Assembly (NCBI GenBank): GCA_030042765.1 | Contig: JASHZA010000408.1 | Coordinates: forward strand, 1 to 8,194 | Length of the DNA: 8,194 nt | Source of the DNA: Candidatus Binataceae bacterium | Lineage (GTDB): Bacteria > Desulfobacterota > Binatia > Binatales > Binataceae | Reading direction: 5' to 3' | Shown here: positions 1 through 7,944 of the stretch, piece after piece | Layout: each line of letters begins with the position of its first letter | How positions within the stretch are numbered: position 1 is the first letter of the stretch | Made by a program: the position numbers and the translations under genes | The notes under the pieces: model-generated | The model's database searches: none | What the model saw: the letters and a program-made list of their open reading frames with translations, nothing else | Told to the model about the DNA's origin: nothing

Positions 1-1227
<1,227 letters not shown>

Positions 1228-1243
1228 GCGTCAGCCAACGCCG

Positions 1244-1669
1244 ATGAAGCTGGTTGTCACCACGCCCACCGAGATCACCGTAGACGAAGACTCGGTGCGC
1301 TCCGTTCGTGCGGAGGATTCCAGCGGGGCCTTCGGAATCGAACCGCGCCACGCAGATTTCCTGACCACGCTTACCGTTTGTGTCGTGAGGTGGCGCGACG
1401 GCCGCAACGTCGAACATTATGTTGCGGTTCGCGGCGGCGTGCTTCGCGTTCGAGAGGGGAAAGTTGTCGAGATTGCGACACGCGAGGCAGTCGTCAACGA
1501 CGACCTGGGGCATCTGCGCAATGAGGTTCTTTCGGCGATGCTAAAGAACGTCGAGACGGAGCAGTCCGCCAGAGCCGGGGCGCTGAGGCTGGAAAACGCG
1601 GCGATTCGGCAGATCTATCGCTATCTGCGCCCCTCGGATCGGCCCGTAAAGTCGAAGCCGCAAGAGTAA
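1244..1669 (+). CDS. atpC: N-type ATPase subunit epsilon
   Basis: Epsilon is part of the central stalk and couples the c-ring and gamma to the catalytic head; in many F-type enzymes it also restrains ATP hydrolysis. The 141-residue product has the usual two-part layout: an N-terminal beta-sandwich (about residues 1-85, with GAFGIEPRHADFLTTL and a VRGGVLRV segment) and a C-terminal helical pair (about 86-127, ending in IRQIYRYLRP). The ATG at 1244 was chosen because MKLVVTTPTEITVD is a typical epsilon N-terminus; the open frame continues further upstream but only as an overlap with atpD. No good ribosome binding site lies at normal spacing. An AGGAG sits about 20 bases upstream, over the atpD stop, so translation is probably coupled to atpD. 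Confidence 0.93.
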   Translation: MKLVVTTPTEITVDEDSVRSVRAEDSSGAFGIEPRHADFLTTLTVCVVRWRDGRNVEHYVAVRGGVLRVREGKVVEIATREAVVNDDLGHLRNEVLSAMLKNVETEQSARAGALRLENAAIRQIYRYLRPSDRPVKSKPQE

Positions 1670-1684
1670 CCGCTGGATGCTCGC

Positions 1685-1993
1685 GTGGTAACGGGGAAAG
1701 AACCCAGCGACCGGCCGGAAACGGGCGAGGAGCGCGAGTTGCAAGAAGCCGTCGAGCGTGCGCACCGCAGACGCGAGCACTGGTTGCGAACCGGCGAGTG
1801 GCCGCTCGGGCGGGCGCTTGCGATGATGGGCCGGTTCGGCTGGACCATCGTCGTACCGATTCTGCTGGGCGCCTTTGTCGGCCGATGGCTTGATCGGACT
1901 TTCAACTCCGGGGTGTTTTGGAGCGCGGTCCTGGTCTTCGCAGGAGCCGCGCTGGGGTTCTGGGGAGTCTGGAAGGCGATGAATAGCGAATGA
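1685..1993 (+). CDS. atpQ: N-ATPase membrane subunit AtpQ (AtpI-like)
   Basis: This small membrane protein belongs to the AtpI / F0F1-ATPase Ca2+/Mg2+ transporter-like family, and it takes the AtpQ position in N-ATPase operons. AtpI relatives are thought to help assemble the c-ring; the exact job of AtpQ is not settled. The 102-residue product has a charged cytoplasmic N-terminus (about 1-45, including HWLRTGEWPLGR) and two membrane helices (about 51-67 and 77-97) joined by GRWLDRTFNSG, the GxxLD-type loop of the family. The start is GTG at 1685. The ATG at 1678 cannot be used because it runs into a stop after four codons. Its stop overlaps the atpR start (ATGA at 1990-1993), so the two are translationally coupled. 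Confidence 0.87.
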   Translation: MVTGKEPSDRPETGEERELQEAVERAHRRREHWLRTGEWPLGRALAMMGRFGWTIVVPILLGAFVGRWLDRTFNSGVFWSAVLVFAGAALGFWGVWKAMNSE

Positions 1994-2277
1994 GGGATTT
2001 GACTTTTCTGCGAGTTCTGCCGTACTGCGCGTTGGGCGTTTTGCTCGGGGTCGCCTACCTTTCCGCGCTCGCTTTGAACGTGCGCCTGTACGTGGGCTCC
2101 GGACGCGGATGGAGTGCGCCGTTCCTGCATCTGACGCGGTTGCTGGTGATCGCCGCGGTCTTCACTCTCTGCGCCCGTCGAGGCGCGTCCTCGTTATTGT
2201 CGAGCATGGTCGGCTTTGAGCTAATCCGAACCGTCGCAGTCAATCAGCAAAGACCGGCGCTTGGGGGGAAGTTATGA
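1990..2277 (+). CDS. atpR: N-ATPase membrane subunit AtpR
   Basis: AtpR is a small hydrophobic protein found only with N-type ATPases. It is proposed to sit in the membrane beside the c-ring, with conserved arginines facing the c-subunit carboxylates, perhaps during ring assembly; this role comes from comparative work. The 95-residue product has three hydrophobic segments (about 10-32, 46-61 and 66-84). Arginines at or near helix ends (R32 in NVRLYVGSG, R50 in LHLTRLL, R63/R64 and R80) are candidates for the conserved ones. The ATG overlaps the atpQ stop, and its own stop overlaps the atpB start (ATGA at 2274-2277). The assignment rests on size, membrane pattern and position between Q and B. 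Confidence 0.85.
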   Translation: MRDLTFLRVLPYCALGVLLGVAYLSALALNVRLYVGSGRGWSAPFLHLTRLLVIAAVFTLCARRGASSLLSSMVGFELIRTVAVNQQRPALGGKL

Positions 2278-2942
2278 ACCAATCGCCGCTGCAGGCCGTT
2301 GTTCTGTTCTATGTCGGTTTCGTCCCAATCACCCGCACGGTTGTGACGACGTGGGGACTGATGGCCGCGCTAACCGTCGGATCCTGGGTTGCGACACGCG
2401 CCTTTCAGGTCGTAGCGGGTGGCTGGCAGGCGGTGATCGAAACCGTCGTATTGGGAATCGAGGAGCAGACTCAGGCGTTGCTCGGCCGGGACGCAGCGCC
2501 GTTCCTGCCATTGCTGGGAACTCTCTTTATTTTCCTGGTGGTCGCGAATCTGTCCGGGATCGTTCCAGGGCTCAAGGCGCCAACCGCGTCAATCGAGACC
2601 CCAGCCGCGCTTTCCTCGATCGTCTTTCTATCGGTGCATTTCTACGGAATACGGTTCCGTGGCGTTGCTCGGCATTTCGCGGCCTTCCTGAAGCCCAACC
2701 CCGTCTTGCTGCCGCTCAATGTCCTCTCCGAGATAACCAGGTCCTTCTCGCTGGCAGTGCGTCTGTTCGGCAACATTATGAGCGACGACCTTGTGTTGGC
2801 AATCGTTCTGGCACTGGCGGGATTATTTGTGCCGATCCCGTTTATGGCGTTCGCGATCCTGGTTGGCCTGGTGCAGGCCTATATCTTCAGTGTTCTGGCT
2901 GCCGTCTATATAGGCGGCGGTCTCGGTGCAATTGAGAAGTGA
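2274..2942 (+). CDS. atpB: N-type ATPase subunit a
   Basis: Subunit a is the stator part of the membrane motor and forms the ion half-channels against the c-ring. The 222-residue product has five or six membrane helices (roughly 20-45, 75-95, 110-127, 150-168, 172-188 and 190-213). The essential arginine is R163 in SLAVRLFGNIMSDD, the equivalent of E. coli aR210. Q201 in LVQAYIF matches the conserved polar residue of the last helix. The protein is shorter than the E. coli a subunit (about 270 residues), mainly at the N-terminus, as expected for N-type enzymes. A strong purine-rich ribosome binding site (GGGGGGAAG, 2263-2271) sits inside the end of atpR just before the ATG. A 224-residue frame over the same bases is a shadow. 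Confidence 0.95.
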   Translation: MNQSPLQAVVLFYVGFVPITRTVVTTWGLMAALTVGSWVATRAFQVVAGGWQAVIETVVLGIEEQTQALLGRDAAPFLPLLGTLFIFLVVANLSGIVPGLKAPTASIETPAALSSIVFLSVHFYGIRFRGVARHFAAFLKPNPVLLPLNVLSEITRSFSLAVRLFGNIMSDDLVLAIVLALAGLFVPIPFMAFAILVGLVQAYIFSVLAAVYIGGGLGAIEK

Positions 2943-2943
2943 T

Positions 2944-2948
2944 GGAGG
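2944..2948 (+). promoter_or_regulatory. Strong ribosome binding site for atpE
   Basis: GGAGG sits seven bases before the atpE ATG, in the short gap after atpB. It is the clearest consensus Shine-Dalgarno in the operon. The c subunit is needed in many copies per enzyme, so a strong site here fits its stoichiometry; that link is inferred. Confidence 0.75.
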
Positions 2949-2955
2949 TTGAAAG

Positions 2956-3201
2956 ATGACGGTTCAGATGCTGAGCATAATCGGCGCGGTAGTTGCGGTG
3001 GCTGTCGGTTCTATCACTCCCGCACTCGCCGAAGGCCGTGCGATCGCAGCCGCGATGGAAGGTATCGCGCGTCAGCCCGAGGCTGCGGGGGCGTTGTCGC
3101 GCACGTTGTTCGTTGGCCTTGCGATGATCGAAACAATGGCGATCTACTGCCTGGTGGTGGCGCTATTGTTGTTGTTCGCAAACCCGTTCGCGGTGCGATG
3201 A
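2956..3201 (+). CDS. atpE: N-type ATPase subunit c (rotor ring)
   Basis: Subunit c is the hairpin protein whose copies form the rotating ion-carrying ring. The 81-residue product has helix 1 (about 5-38), the polar loop ARQPEA with the canonical RQP (39-41), and helix 2 (about 48-76, ending LLLLFANPF). The ion-carrying glutamate is E59 in [12 protein letters not shown]. Helix 1 has a second glutamate, E26, in [10 protein letters not shown], at the position of Gln32 in the Ilyobacter sodium-binding c subunit. T60 and Y64 match the sodium-motif Ser66 and Tyr70, but M61 replaces Thr67. E26 and E59 together are typical of N-type c subunits; the ring of the Burkholderia pseudomallei N-ATPase was reported to be proton-specific. 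Ion specificity here cannot be settled from sequence. The stop overlaps the atpF start (ATGA at 3198-3201). Confidence 0.95.
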   Translation: MTVQMLSIIGAVVAVAVGSITPALAEGRAIAAAMEGIARQPEAAGALSRTLFVGLAMIETMAIYCLVVALLLLFANPFAVR

Positions 3202-3950
3202 ATTTCAGTTGGTGGACATTCACGCTTCAAGCGGCAAACTTCCTGATTTTAGTCTGGCTGCTGCAACGCTTCCTGTTCAAGCCGGTCAAGACGATAGTTG
3301 CTCGGCGCAAGGAGGAAATTTCACGCGCTTTGACCGAAGCTTCGGCGGAAAAGGACGGCGCGGAGCGGCTGAAGCAGGAGGTGGAGGCGGTAAGATCCCA
3401 AATCGGTGCCGAGCGGCGAAAAATGCTCGACGAGGCGCGCGCACAACTATCAGCGGAAGGTCAAAAGATGCTGGCGGATGCGCGCGGCGAAGCGAAAAAA
3501 ATCAGGGACCAGGCCCTGAAAAGGCTCGATGAAGAGCGCGCCGCCGCTGGCAACGAACTCTTCGAACGCACCGTCGCGTTGGCGACGAACCTTGCCGAGC
3601 GGCTTTTGCGCGAACTGGCGGTCCCTTCAATGGAGTATCCATTCCTTGGGCGGGTGACCGATTATCTCGATCGCCTGCCGGCGGACGAGCGCGCCCGGCT
3701 TCTGTCTCACGTGAGCGCGGGGGCCCTGTTAGTGACGACGGCTCATCCGCTCAGCGTCAAGGATCAAGCGGAATGGCGTGAGCAACTTGCAAAACGCCTC
3801 GGCACGAACTTTAGCATCAAGTTCAGCGCCGACCCGGCGCTTATCGCCGGTACCATAATCACGCTCCCGGACGCGATCCTGCGTTTCAACTGGCGCGACA
3901 GTCTAACCTCGGCACTCAAAGAGTTCCACAATAATGAGCGGCCTCGTTGA
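3198..3950 (+). CDS. atpF: N-type ATPase subunit b with delta-like C-terminal region
   Basis: Subunit b is the peripheral stalk that holds the alpha-beta head still against the rotor. The 250-residue product has one N-terminal membrane helix (about 7-25), then [15 protein letters not shown], the usual b-subunit exit motif. A long charged, Ala-rich coiled coil follows (about 36-125, rich in E, R, K and A). The last 100 or so residues are not plain b: [20 protein letters not shown] and [10 protein letters not shown] resemble the end of delta subunits (PELIGG..V...D....SVR..L). A normal b subunit is about 155-170 residues, and no atpH is present, so this protein probably does both jobs. The ATG at 3198 overlaps the atpE stop; an in-frame extension upstream only overlaps atpE and has no b character. 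The 3' end overlaps atpA by 17 bases. Confidence 0.92.
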   Translation: MNFSWWTFTLQAANFLILVWLLQRFLFKPVKTIVARRKEEISRALTEASAEKDGAERLKQEVEAVRSQIGAERRKMLDEARAQLSAEGQKMLADARGEAKKIRDQALKRLDEERAAAGNELFERTVALATNLAERLLRELAVPSMEYPFLGRVTDYLDRLPADERARLLSHVSAGALLVTTAHPLSVKDQAEWREQLAKRLGTNFSIKFSADPALIAGTIITLPDAILRFNWRDSLTSALKEFHNNERPR

Positions 3951-5487
3951 ATCGGTAGGAGCTCGCCTGTTGCGAGCGAGCCGGGTGCTGAGCGAGATCA
4001 AGATCGAGCCTCGTCTGGATCTGATCGGACGAGTTGAGCGAATTGGGGACGACGTCGCGAGCGTTCGCGGGCTGCCGGAGGCACGGCTCGGCGAACTGCT
4101 GCTGTTCGAACGTTCGGATGGCGGCGAGCCAGTTGCAGGTATCGTGCTAACGCTCGATCCTGACCTGATTGGATGCGCGATGCTTGGCGCGACAAGCGGA
4201 GTCGAGGCGGGCAACCTGGTGCGCGGCACCGGCGGCGTAGCGAGGGTGCCGGTGGGAGAGCAGCTTCTCGGTCGAACCGTCAACGCGCTCGGCATTCCGC
4301 TGGACGAAGGTCCGGCAATCGATGCATCGAAGCTCGAGCCGGTCGAGAGAGCTGCGCCAGCCATCGTCGATCGCGATTTCGTGAATTCTGCGCTTAACAC
4401 CGGACTCCTGGTAATAGACGCAATGCTGCCGCTGGGACGGGGTCAGCGCGAGCTGATCATCGGGGATCGCGAAACCGGTAAGACCGCAATCGCGGTCGAC
4501 GCCGTCATCAACCAGCGCGATAGCAACGTTATCTGTGTCTATTGCGCGGTCGGGCAGAAGACGTCATCCGTGAGCCAGGTCATCGATGCCGTCAAACAGT
4601 ACGGGGCGCCGCAGCGTTGCATCTTTGTCTTCGCGCCGGCCGACGACCCGCCGGGAATCCAGTGGCTTGCGCCATACGCGGCGTTCACCATGGCGGAGTA
4701 TTTCTCGGAAAGAGGCGGCGATGCGCTACTGATAATCGACGACCTTAGCAATCATGCTGTGATCTATCGGCAGCTTTCGTTGCTGCTGCGCAATCCGCCA
4801 GCACGCGAGGCTTATCCTGGCGATATCTTCTATATCCATTCGCGACTTCTGGAGCGTGCGGCCAAGCTTAGTAGCGAGCGCGGTGGGGGATCTCTGACCG
4901 CGCTGCCCATCGCCGCAACCCAGGAAGGAAATCTCTCTGCATATATTCCGACGAATCTCATTTCGATTACCGACGGGCAGATCGTTCTCGATCCGCGTCT
5001 GTTCCACGAGGGGCAAAAGCCCGCAGTCAATGTGGGCAAGAGCGTATCCCGCGTCGGCGGCAAGACTCAGTCGCCGGCGATACGCAAGCTCGCTGAGACG
5101 CTGCGGCTCGAGTACGCGCAGTTCCTCGAACTTGAAATTTTCACCCGCTTCGGGGGCATGGTGGACGAGCGCACTCGGACTATTATCGAGCATGGCCGCC
5201 GAATCCGGGCCGTCCTGACGCAGCCACAATACGAACCGCTCTCCGTAGCCCATCAAGTGGCTTGGCTGCTGGCGATTGAACACAGACTGCTTGACCGGAT
5301 TTCTGTCGACAAGGTCGCGGTACTGCGAGCAAAGCTCTCCCCGTGGCTCGATTTGCGAGCCCGCGAGCATGTTCGTCAAATCAACACAACCGGCGATCTC
5401 GGTGCCGACGGACGCACCGCGCTTATTGCCGCGATAACTGAGTTGGTCGAGCAACTCGCTTCCGAACCGATTCCACCAAAGCCATAG
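3934..5487 (+). CDS. atpA: N-type ATPase subunit alpha
   Basis: Alpha is the non-catalytic nucleotide-binding subunit that alternates with beta in the head and supplies the arginine finger. The 517-residue product is of normal length. In order: an N-terminal beta-barrel (about 25-95), the P-loop GDRETGKT (177-184), YCAVGQKTSSV (203-213), Walker B ALLIIDDLS (264-272), SAYIPTNLISITDGQ (335-349), and the arginine finger R373 in VGKSVSRVGGKTQ. The helical C-terminal domain follows to the end. The P-loop has Glu where most alpha subunits have Gln (GDRQTGKT); the phosphate-binding Gly, Lys and Thr are kept, so nucleotide binding should persist. The ATG at 3934 lies inside the end of atpF, 12 bases after a weak AAGAG. 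atpG starts three bases after the stop. Confidence 0.97.
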   Translation: MSGLVESVGARLLRASRVLSEIKIEPRLDLIGRVERIGDDVASVRGLPEARLGELLLFERSDGGEPVAGIVLTLDPDLIGCAMLGATSGVEAGNLVRGTGGVARVPVGEQLLGRTVNALGIPLDEGPAIDASKLEPVERAAPAIVDRDFVNSALNTGLLVIDAMLPLGRGQRELIIGDRETGKTAIAVDAVINQRDSNVICVYCAVGQKTSSVSQVIDAVKQYGAPQRCIFVFAPADDPPGIQWLAPYAAFTMAEYFSERGGDALLIIDDLSNHAVIYRQLSLLLRNPPAREAYPGDIFYIHSRLLERAAKLSSERGGGSLTALPIAATQEGNLSAYIPTNLISITDGQIVLDPRLFHEGQKPAVNVGKSVSRVGGKTQSPAIRKLAETLRLEYAQFLELEIFTRFGGMVDERTRTIIEHGRRIRAVLTQPQYEPLSVAHQVAWLLAIEHRLLDRISVDKVAVLRAKLSPWLDLRAREHVRQINTTGDLGADGRTALIAAITELVEQLASEPIPPKP

Positions 5488-5490
5488 ACG

Positions 5491-6357
5491 ATGGCACAAG
5501 AGAAGGAAATCGCCACAAGAATCACGTCGCTCGCCGAGCTGCTTGAAATCGTTTCCGCGATACGCGCGATTTCCGCCTCGCAGATGCAGCAGGCGCTGCG
5601 ATCGCTCGAAGCGATTCGCCGTTACTCCGAGATGATTCAAGCGGCATTGTCGGATGCCGCAACGTTGCTGCCGCCCGACGGCACGGCCGCGCCGGTACCG
5701 GCACCCTTTAAATTCGGCTTGGTTGTATTTTGCGCCGAGCACGGCCTGTGCGGCGGCTTCAATGAACATCTGCTGCGTGTCCCGGAGCGTGCGCTAGTGG
5801 ACGGCACGGGCAAGCTTGTGTTGATTGTGGTCGGATCCCGCGGCGGCCAAATTTGCCGCGAGCGCGGATTACGGCCTGACCTCGTGCTGCCGATGGCTAC
5901 TCATTGTGCGGGCGTCACGAGCGCCGCTCGCCGCGTTGCAACCGAACTCTATCGGATGTTCAGTGAAGGCCGAATCGCAGGCCTTGAGGTGGTCTATGCA
6001 CAGCACGCCGGAAGTCCGTTCCCGCGGATCGAGCGGCATCGTCTGCTGCCGCTCGAAGTGCCTGTTGTCGAAAGGCGTCCGCTGCCAATACCACCGCTGA
6101 TCAACCTCGGTCCGCGCCGTCTTTTCGACGATATCGTCGGAGAGTACTTCTTCGCGGCGCTGGAGAACGCCGCAATGCAATCGTTTTTCAGCGAAAGCTC
6201 AACCCGTTTCCGGACGATGGAAGCCGCGCATCAGAACATCGGAAACAAATCTGAGGAGCTTACTGGGCTTGCACGACGCCTTCGGCAGGAAACAGTAACG
6301 ACGGAAATCCTCGATCTGATCAGTGGCGCTGAAGCCCTTCGCCCGTCCGAACGCTGA
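5491..6357 (+). CDS. atpG: N-type ATPase subunit gamma
   Basis: Gamma is the central rotor shaft linking the c-ring to the catalytic head. The 288-residue product starts with the N-terminal helix (IATRITSLAELLEIVSAIRA, 7-26, followed by ISASQMQQA), has a central Rossmann-like part with HGLCGGFN (83-90), and ends with the C-terminal helix that pairs with the first (TMEAAHQNIGNKSEELTGLA, then ITT-type VTTEILDLISGAEAL, about 243-284). The MEAA and SGAEAL signatures are standard for gamma. It is more divergent than alpha and beta, as gamma usually is, with a long proline-rich stretch around 190-206. It starts three bases after the atpA stop and is the last gene of the operon; minus-strand genes converge on it. 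Confidence 0.94.
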   Translation: MAQEKEIATRITSLAELLEIVSAIRAISASQMQQALRSLEAIRRYSEMIQAALSDAATLLPPDGTAAPVPAPFKFGLVVFCAEHGLCGGFNEHLLRVPERALVDGTGKLVLIVVGSRGGQICRERGLRPDLVLPMATHCAGVTSAARRVATELYRMFSEGRIAGLEVVYAQHAGSPFPRIERHRLLPLEVPVVERRPLPIPPLINLGPRRLFDDIVGEYFFAALENAAMQSFFSESSTRFRTMEAAHQNIGNKSEELTGLARRLRQETVTTEILDLISGAEALRPSER

Positions 6358-6433
6358 GTCGATGCGGATGCCGGCAAAGCCGATGCTACCTTGTGAGAAC
6401 CAATCGCAAGGACTGGAACGGTTGAACGAAGCT

Positions 6434-6450
6434 CCGTCGTCTTTCGACGG
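6434..6450. terminator. Hairpin in convergent intergenic region (possible terminator)
   Basis: CCGTCG (6434-6439) and CGACGG (6445-6450) form a perfect six-base-pair stem with a TCTTT loop. It lies between the atpG stop and the end of the minus-strand gene, where a terminator is expected. There is no T-run after it on either strand, so it is only a candidate. The rest of 6358-6469 shows no gene or other site I can support; CCTTG/CAAGG near 6389-6411 is a weaker pairing. Confidence 0.3.
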
Positions 6451-6469
6451 CCATGACGGGAGAAGACGA

Positions 6470-7105
6470 TCAACCGAGCTGCTTCGCTCGGCGCAGCGCC
6501 TGCAGCACTCTGTGCCGGTTGTCAGCAAAAGGGACAAGCGCCACGACCCGGATGTCCTTTGGCAGGAACCGCGCAATGGTGTGCAGCGACCCCATGAATA
6601 CGATTCCAAGCTCGCCGCGAGCAAGGGTTGTGTCGATCCGATTGGCGACGAATCGATCGCGTCTTTCAATTAACGCGTTTCCCGACGCCTTGACCTCCTT
6701 CTGTTGCGTCGGCACTCGCGAGGTTCCGAGCAACCGTTGTATACGGCTGTACTCTTCGACCAAAAGCTCACCGGATTCGGTACCCATGATTAGCGCTCCA
6801 CGGCGAGCCATCTCGAGCAACAGCCGATGATTGCGGCTGCCCGCCGCCGCCAGCTCCCTTACAATGTCAAATTCACGCCCGCAGATCGGCAGGCCATCCT
6901 GATAGATGCGAACATGATCGTAAGGCAAATTGACGTTGAGGAGTGTGGTCTCGATGTCCTCCCAGATGCGGTCGACCAGGCTGGTTTTGCTCCGCCACCA
7001 CTGTTCGCCGAATCTGTGCACGAGTTGCTGTCTAATGCGATCGCCGAGAGCACCCATATCCGCCTGCGTATGAATTATCGGAACATGGATGAGGACCCGT
7101 TCCAC
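6470..7105 (-). CDS. Conserved-looking protein of unknown function next to gas vesicle genes
   Basis: I do not recognise this gene with a named function. It reads as a real protein of about 211 residues with no signal peptide or membrane helix. The start is uncertain: GTG at 7105 (MERVLIHVPIIHT) has GAGAG eight bases upstream, while TTG at 7120 would add five residues but has no visible ribosome binding site. Numbered from the TTG, it begins with a hydrophobic strand and IHTQADMG (11-23), followed by a Trp-rich helical part (about 25-60). Next come VRIYQDGLPICGREFDIVRE (70-89), GSRNHRLLLEMARRGALIMG (94-113), TESGELLVEEY, and RDRFVANRIDTTLARGELGI (154-173), leading into VFMGSLHTI. It ends in a basic tail. 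The alternating strands and helices suggest a soluble alpha/beta fold. It lies 89 bases after the gvpL/F stop in the same direction, so it may share that transcript. Its function is open. Confidence 0.8.
   Translation of the reverse strand: MERVLIHVPIIHTQADMGALGDRIRQQLVHRFGEQWWRSKTSLVDRIWEDIETTLLNVNLPYDHVRIYQDGLPICGREFDIVRELAAAGSRNHRLLLEMARRGALIMGTESGELLVEEYSRIQRLLGTSRVPTQQKEVKASGNALIERRDRFVANRIDTTLARGELGIVFMGSLHTIARFLPKDIRVVALVPFADNRHRVLQALRRAKQLG
6474..6491 (-). terminator. Hairpin at the 3' end of the minus-strand gene
   Basis: CCGAGC (6474-6479) and GCTCGG (6486-6491) pair around a six-base loop. The stem covers the last codons of the minus-strand gene just before its TGA. On the minus strand it is followed by a moderately T-rich stretch (TTGATCGTCTTCT). 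It could help end the gas vesicle transcript, but the T content is poor and the stem is in coding sequence. Confidence 0.2.
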
Positions 7106-7194
7106 AATTTGTACTCTCAACGCGATATTGGGCGCGGATCAGAAAGCTTCGGGGGCCAGGGAACCTGAGTCAGTGACGTGTGTCCTTCGAGCGG
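7106..7194 (-). other. Intergenic gap between gvpL/F and the unknown gene
   Basis: These 89 bases hold no convincing gene. There is no clear promoter, hairpin with a T-run, or ribosome binding site, apart from the GAGAG just before the GTG at 7105. The downstream gene is therefore most simply read from the gas vesicle transcript. Confidence 0.4.
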
Positions 7195-7944
7195 TTAATG
7201 CAAAAGTCTTGATTCTGGCGGGCATACGAAATTGTAGGGTGGCCAAGGGCCTGTCACCTCGAGAGCGCCGCCGCGGAGCATGGTTGGTGCTTGTAGCGCG
7301 CTAATGAACTCACCAACTCCTTCGCGTGGAACGAGGAAGTGCAGCACGAGGTTTGCCTTGCCCTCCGGTACGTCCACTCCACTGGTGCATCGCAGATATT
7401 TTCCTTCGGTTGCTCCACAGATGCTCTTGCGAATTTCGTCGCAGCGCATACGTGAAACTTCCCGGAGCGAATAATGAACGCTTCGCCCCGCCAGATAAGC
7501 GGCCCCCGGCCCGCTCGCAGCCCCATGTACCAACTCAGTCAGCCGTCGGGAGCTATGGCCGGTTCCTCGAAGTGGTAAAGACGGGGCCTCCTCCAATACA
7601 ACCCGCGCGGACATCTCCACCGATCCATCAAGTTCTGAGAGTACTCGCCGGTATTCACGTTGGCGGCTCTCAAGAAGGAACCGGATTTCATGCAACCCGC
7701 CGAAAATGCATCCATAGCGCATTGGAATCACGGTACGCTCCCGGTTGTAGCACTCGATTATCTCCGCATAAGCAAGAAGTCGGGCAACATCGCGATCGAC
7801 AGTAGGAGCCGGGGTTTGAGACACCACGGCGCCTAGTCCGGCGGTACGAACCAGAATTGAAACCGGGGGCAACAGAGGAAAGCTTTGTTTTTCGCGCGGC
7901 TCCTCGACGTTCCCGTCAACGATGCAGTAAAGAAGATAGCTCAT
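7195..7944 (-). CDS. Gas vesicle protein GvpL/GvpF family (complete)
   Basis: GvpF and GvpL are accessory proteins needed for gas vesicle formation; GvpF contacts the shell protein GvpA and is thought to act early in assembly. The 249-residue product has the family layout. It starts with strand MSYLLYCIVDG and AGLGAVVSQTP (35-45), followed by the hallmark helix and strand RDVARLLAYAEIIECYNRER (51-70) and TVIPMRYGCIFGG (71-83). Then come the coiled segment LLESRQREYRRVLSELDG and the strand VEMSARVVL (109-117). The C-terminal domain contains PGAAYLAGRS (146-155) and closes with GPWPPYNFVCP (232-242), the typical end of the family. The ATG at 7944 was chosen over GTG at 7992 because MSYLLYC is the standard start and it overlaps the previous stop by ATGA. 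I cannot tell F from L, so no symbol is given. Confidence 0.93.
   Translation of the reverse strand: MSYLLYCIVDGNVEEPREKQSFPLLPPVSILVRTAGLGAVVSQTPAPTVDRDVARLLAYAEIIECYNRERTVIPMRYGCIFGGLHEIRFLLESRQREYRRVLSELDGSVEMSARVVLEEAPSLPLRGTGHSSRRLTELVHGAASGPGAAYLAGRSVHYSLREVSRMRCDEIRKSICGATEGKYLRCTSGVDVPEGKANLVLHFLVPREGVGEFISALQAPTMLRGGALEVTGPWPPYNFVCPPESRLLH
7233..7245. repeat. 13-base direct repeat (copy 1) from paralogous gvpL/F 3' ends
   Basis: TGTAGGGTGGCCA occurs here and at 7979-7991. On the minus strand both copies encode the WPPY of the GvpL/GvpF C-terminal motif. Shared protein sequence between tandem paralogues explains the repeat; a separate function is not supported. Confidence 0.6.

Noticed and set aside
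2261..2935. Plus-strand frame of 224 codons over atpB
   Set aside because: The overlapping frame encodes subunit a with its essential arginine and membrane helices; this one is Arg/Gly/Ser-rich with no family features.
4726..5769. Long minus-strand open frame (347 codons) opposite atpA and atpG
   Set aside because: It lies antisense to two certain genes, spans their junction and shows no family motif; it is a by-product of GC-rich codon use.
6323..7168. Plus-strand open frames over the minus-strand unknown gene
   Set aside because: They are short, overlap one another and lack motifs; the minus-strand frame has a protein-like composition and fits the direction of the gas vesicle genes.
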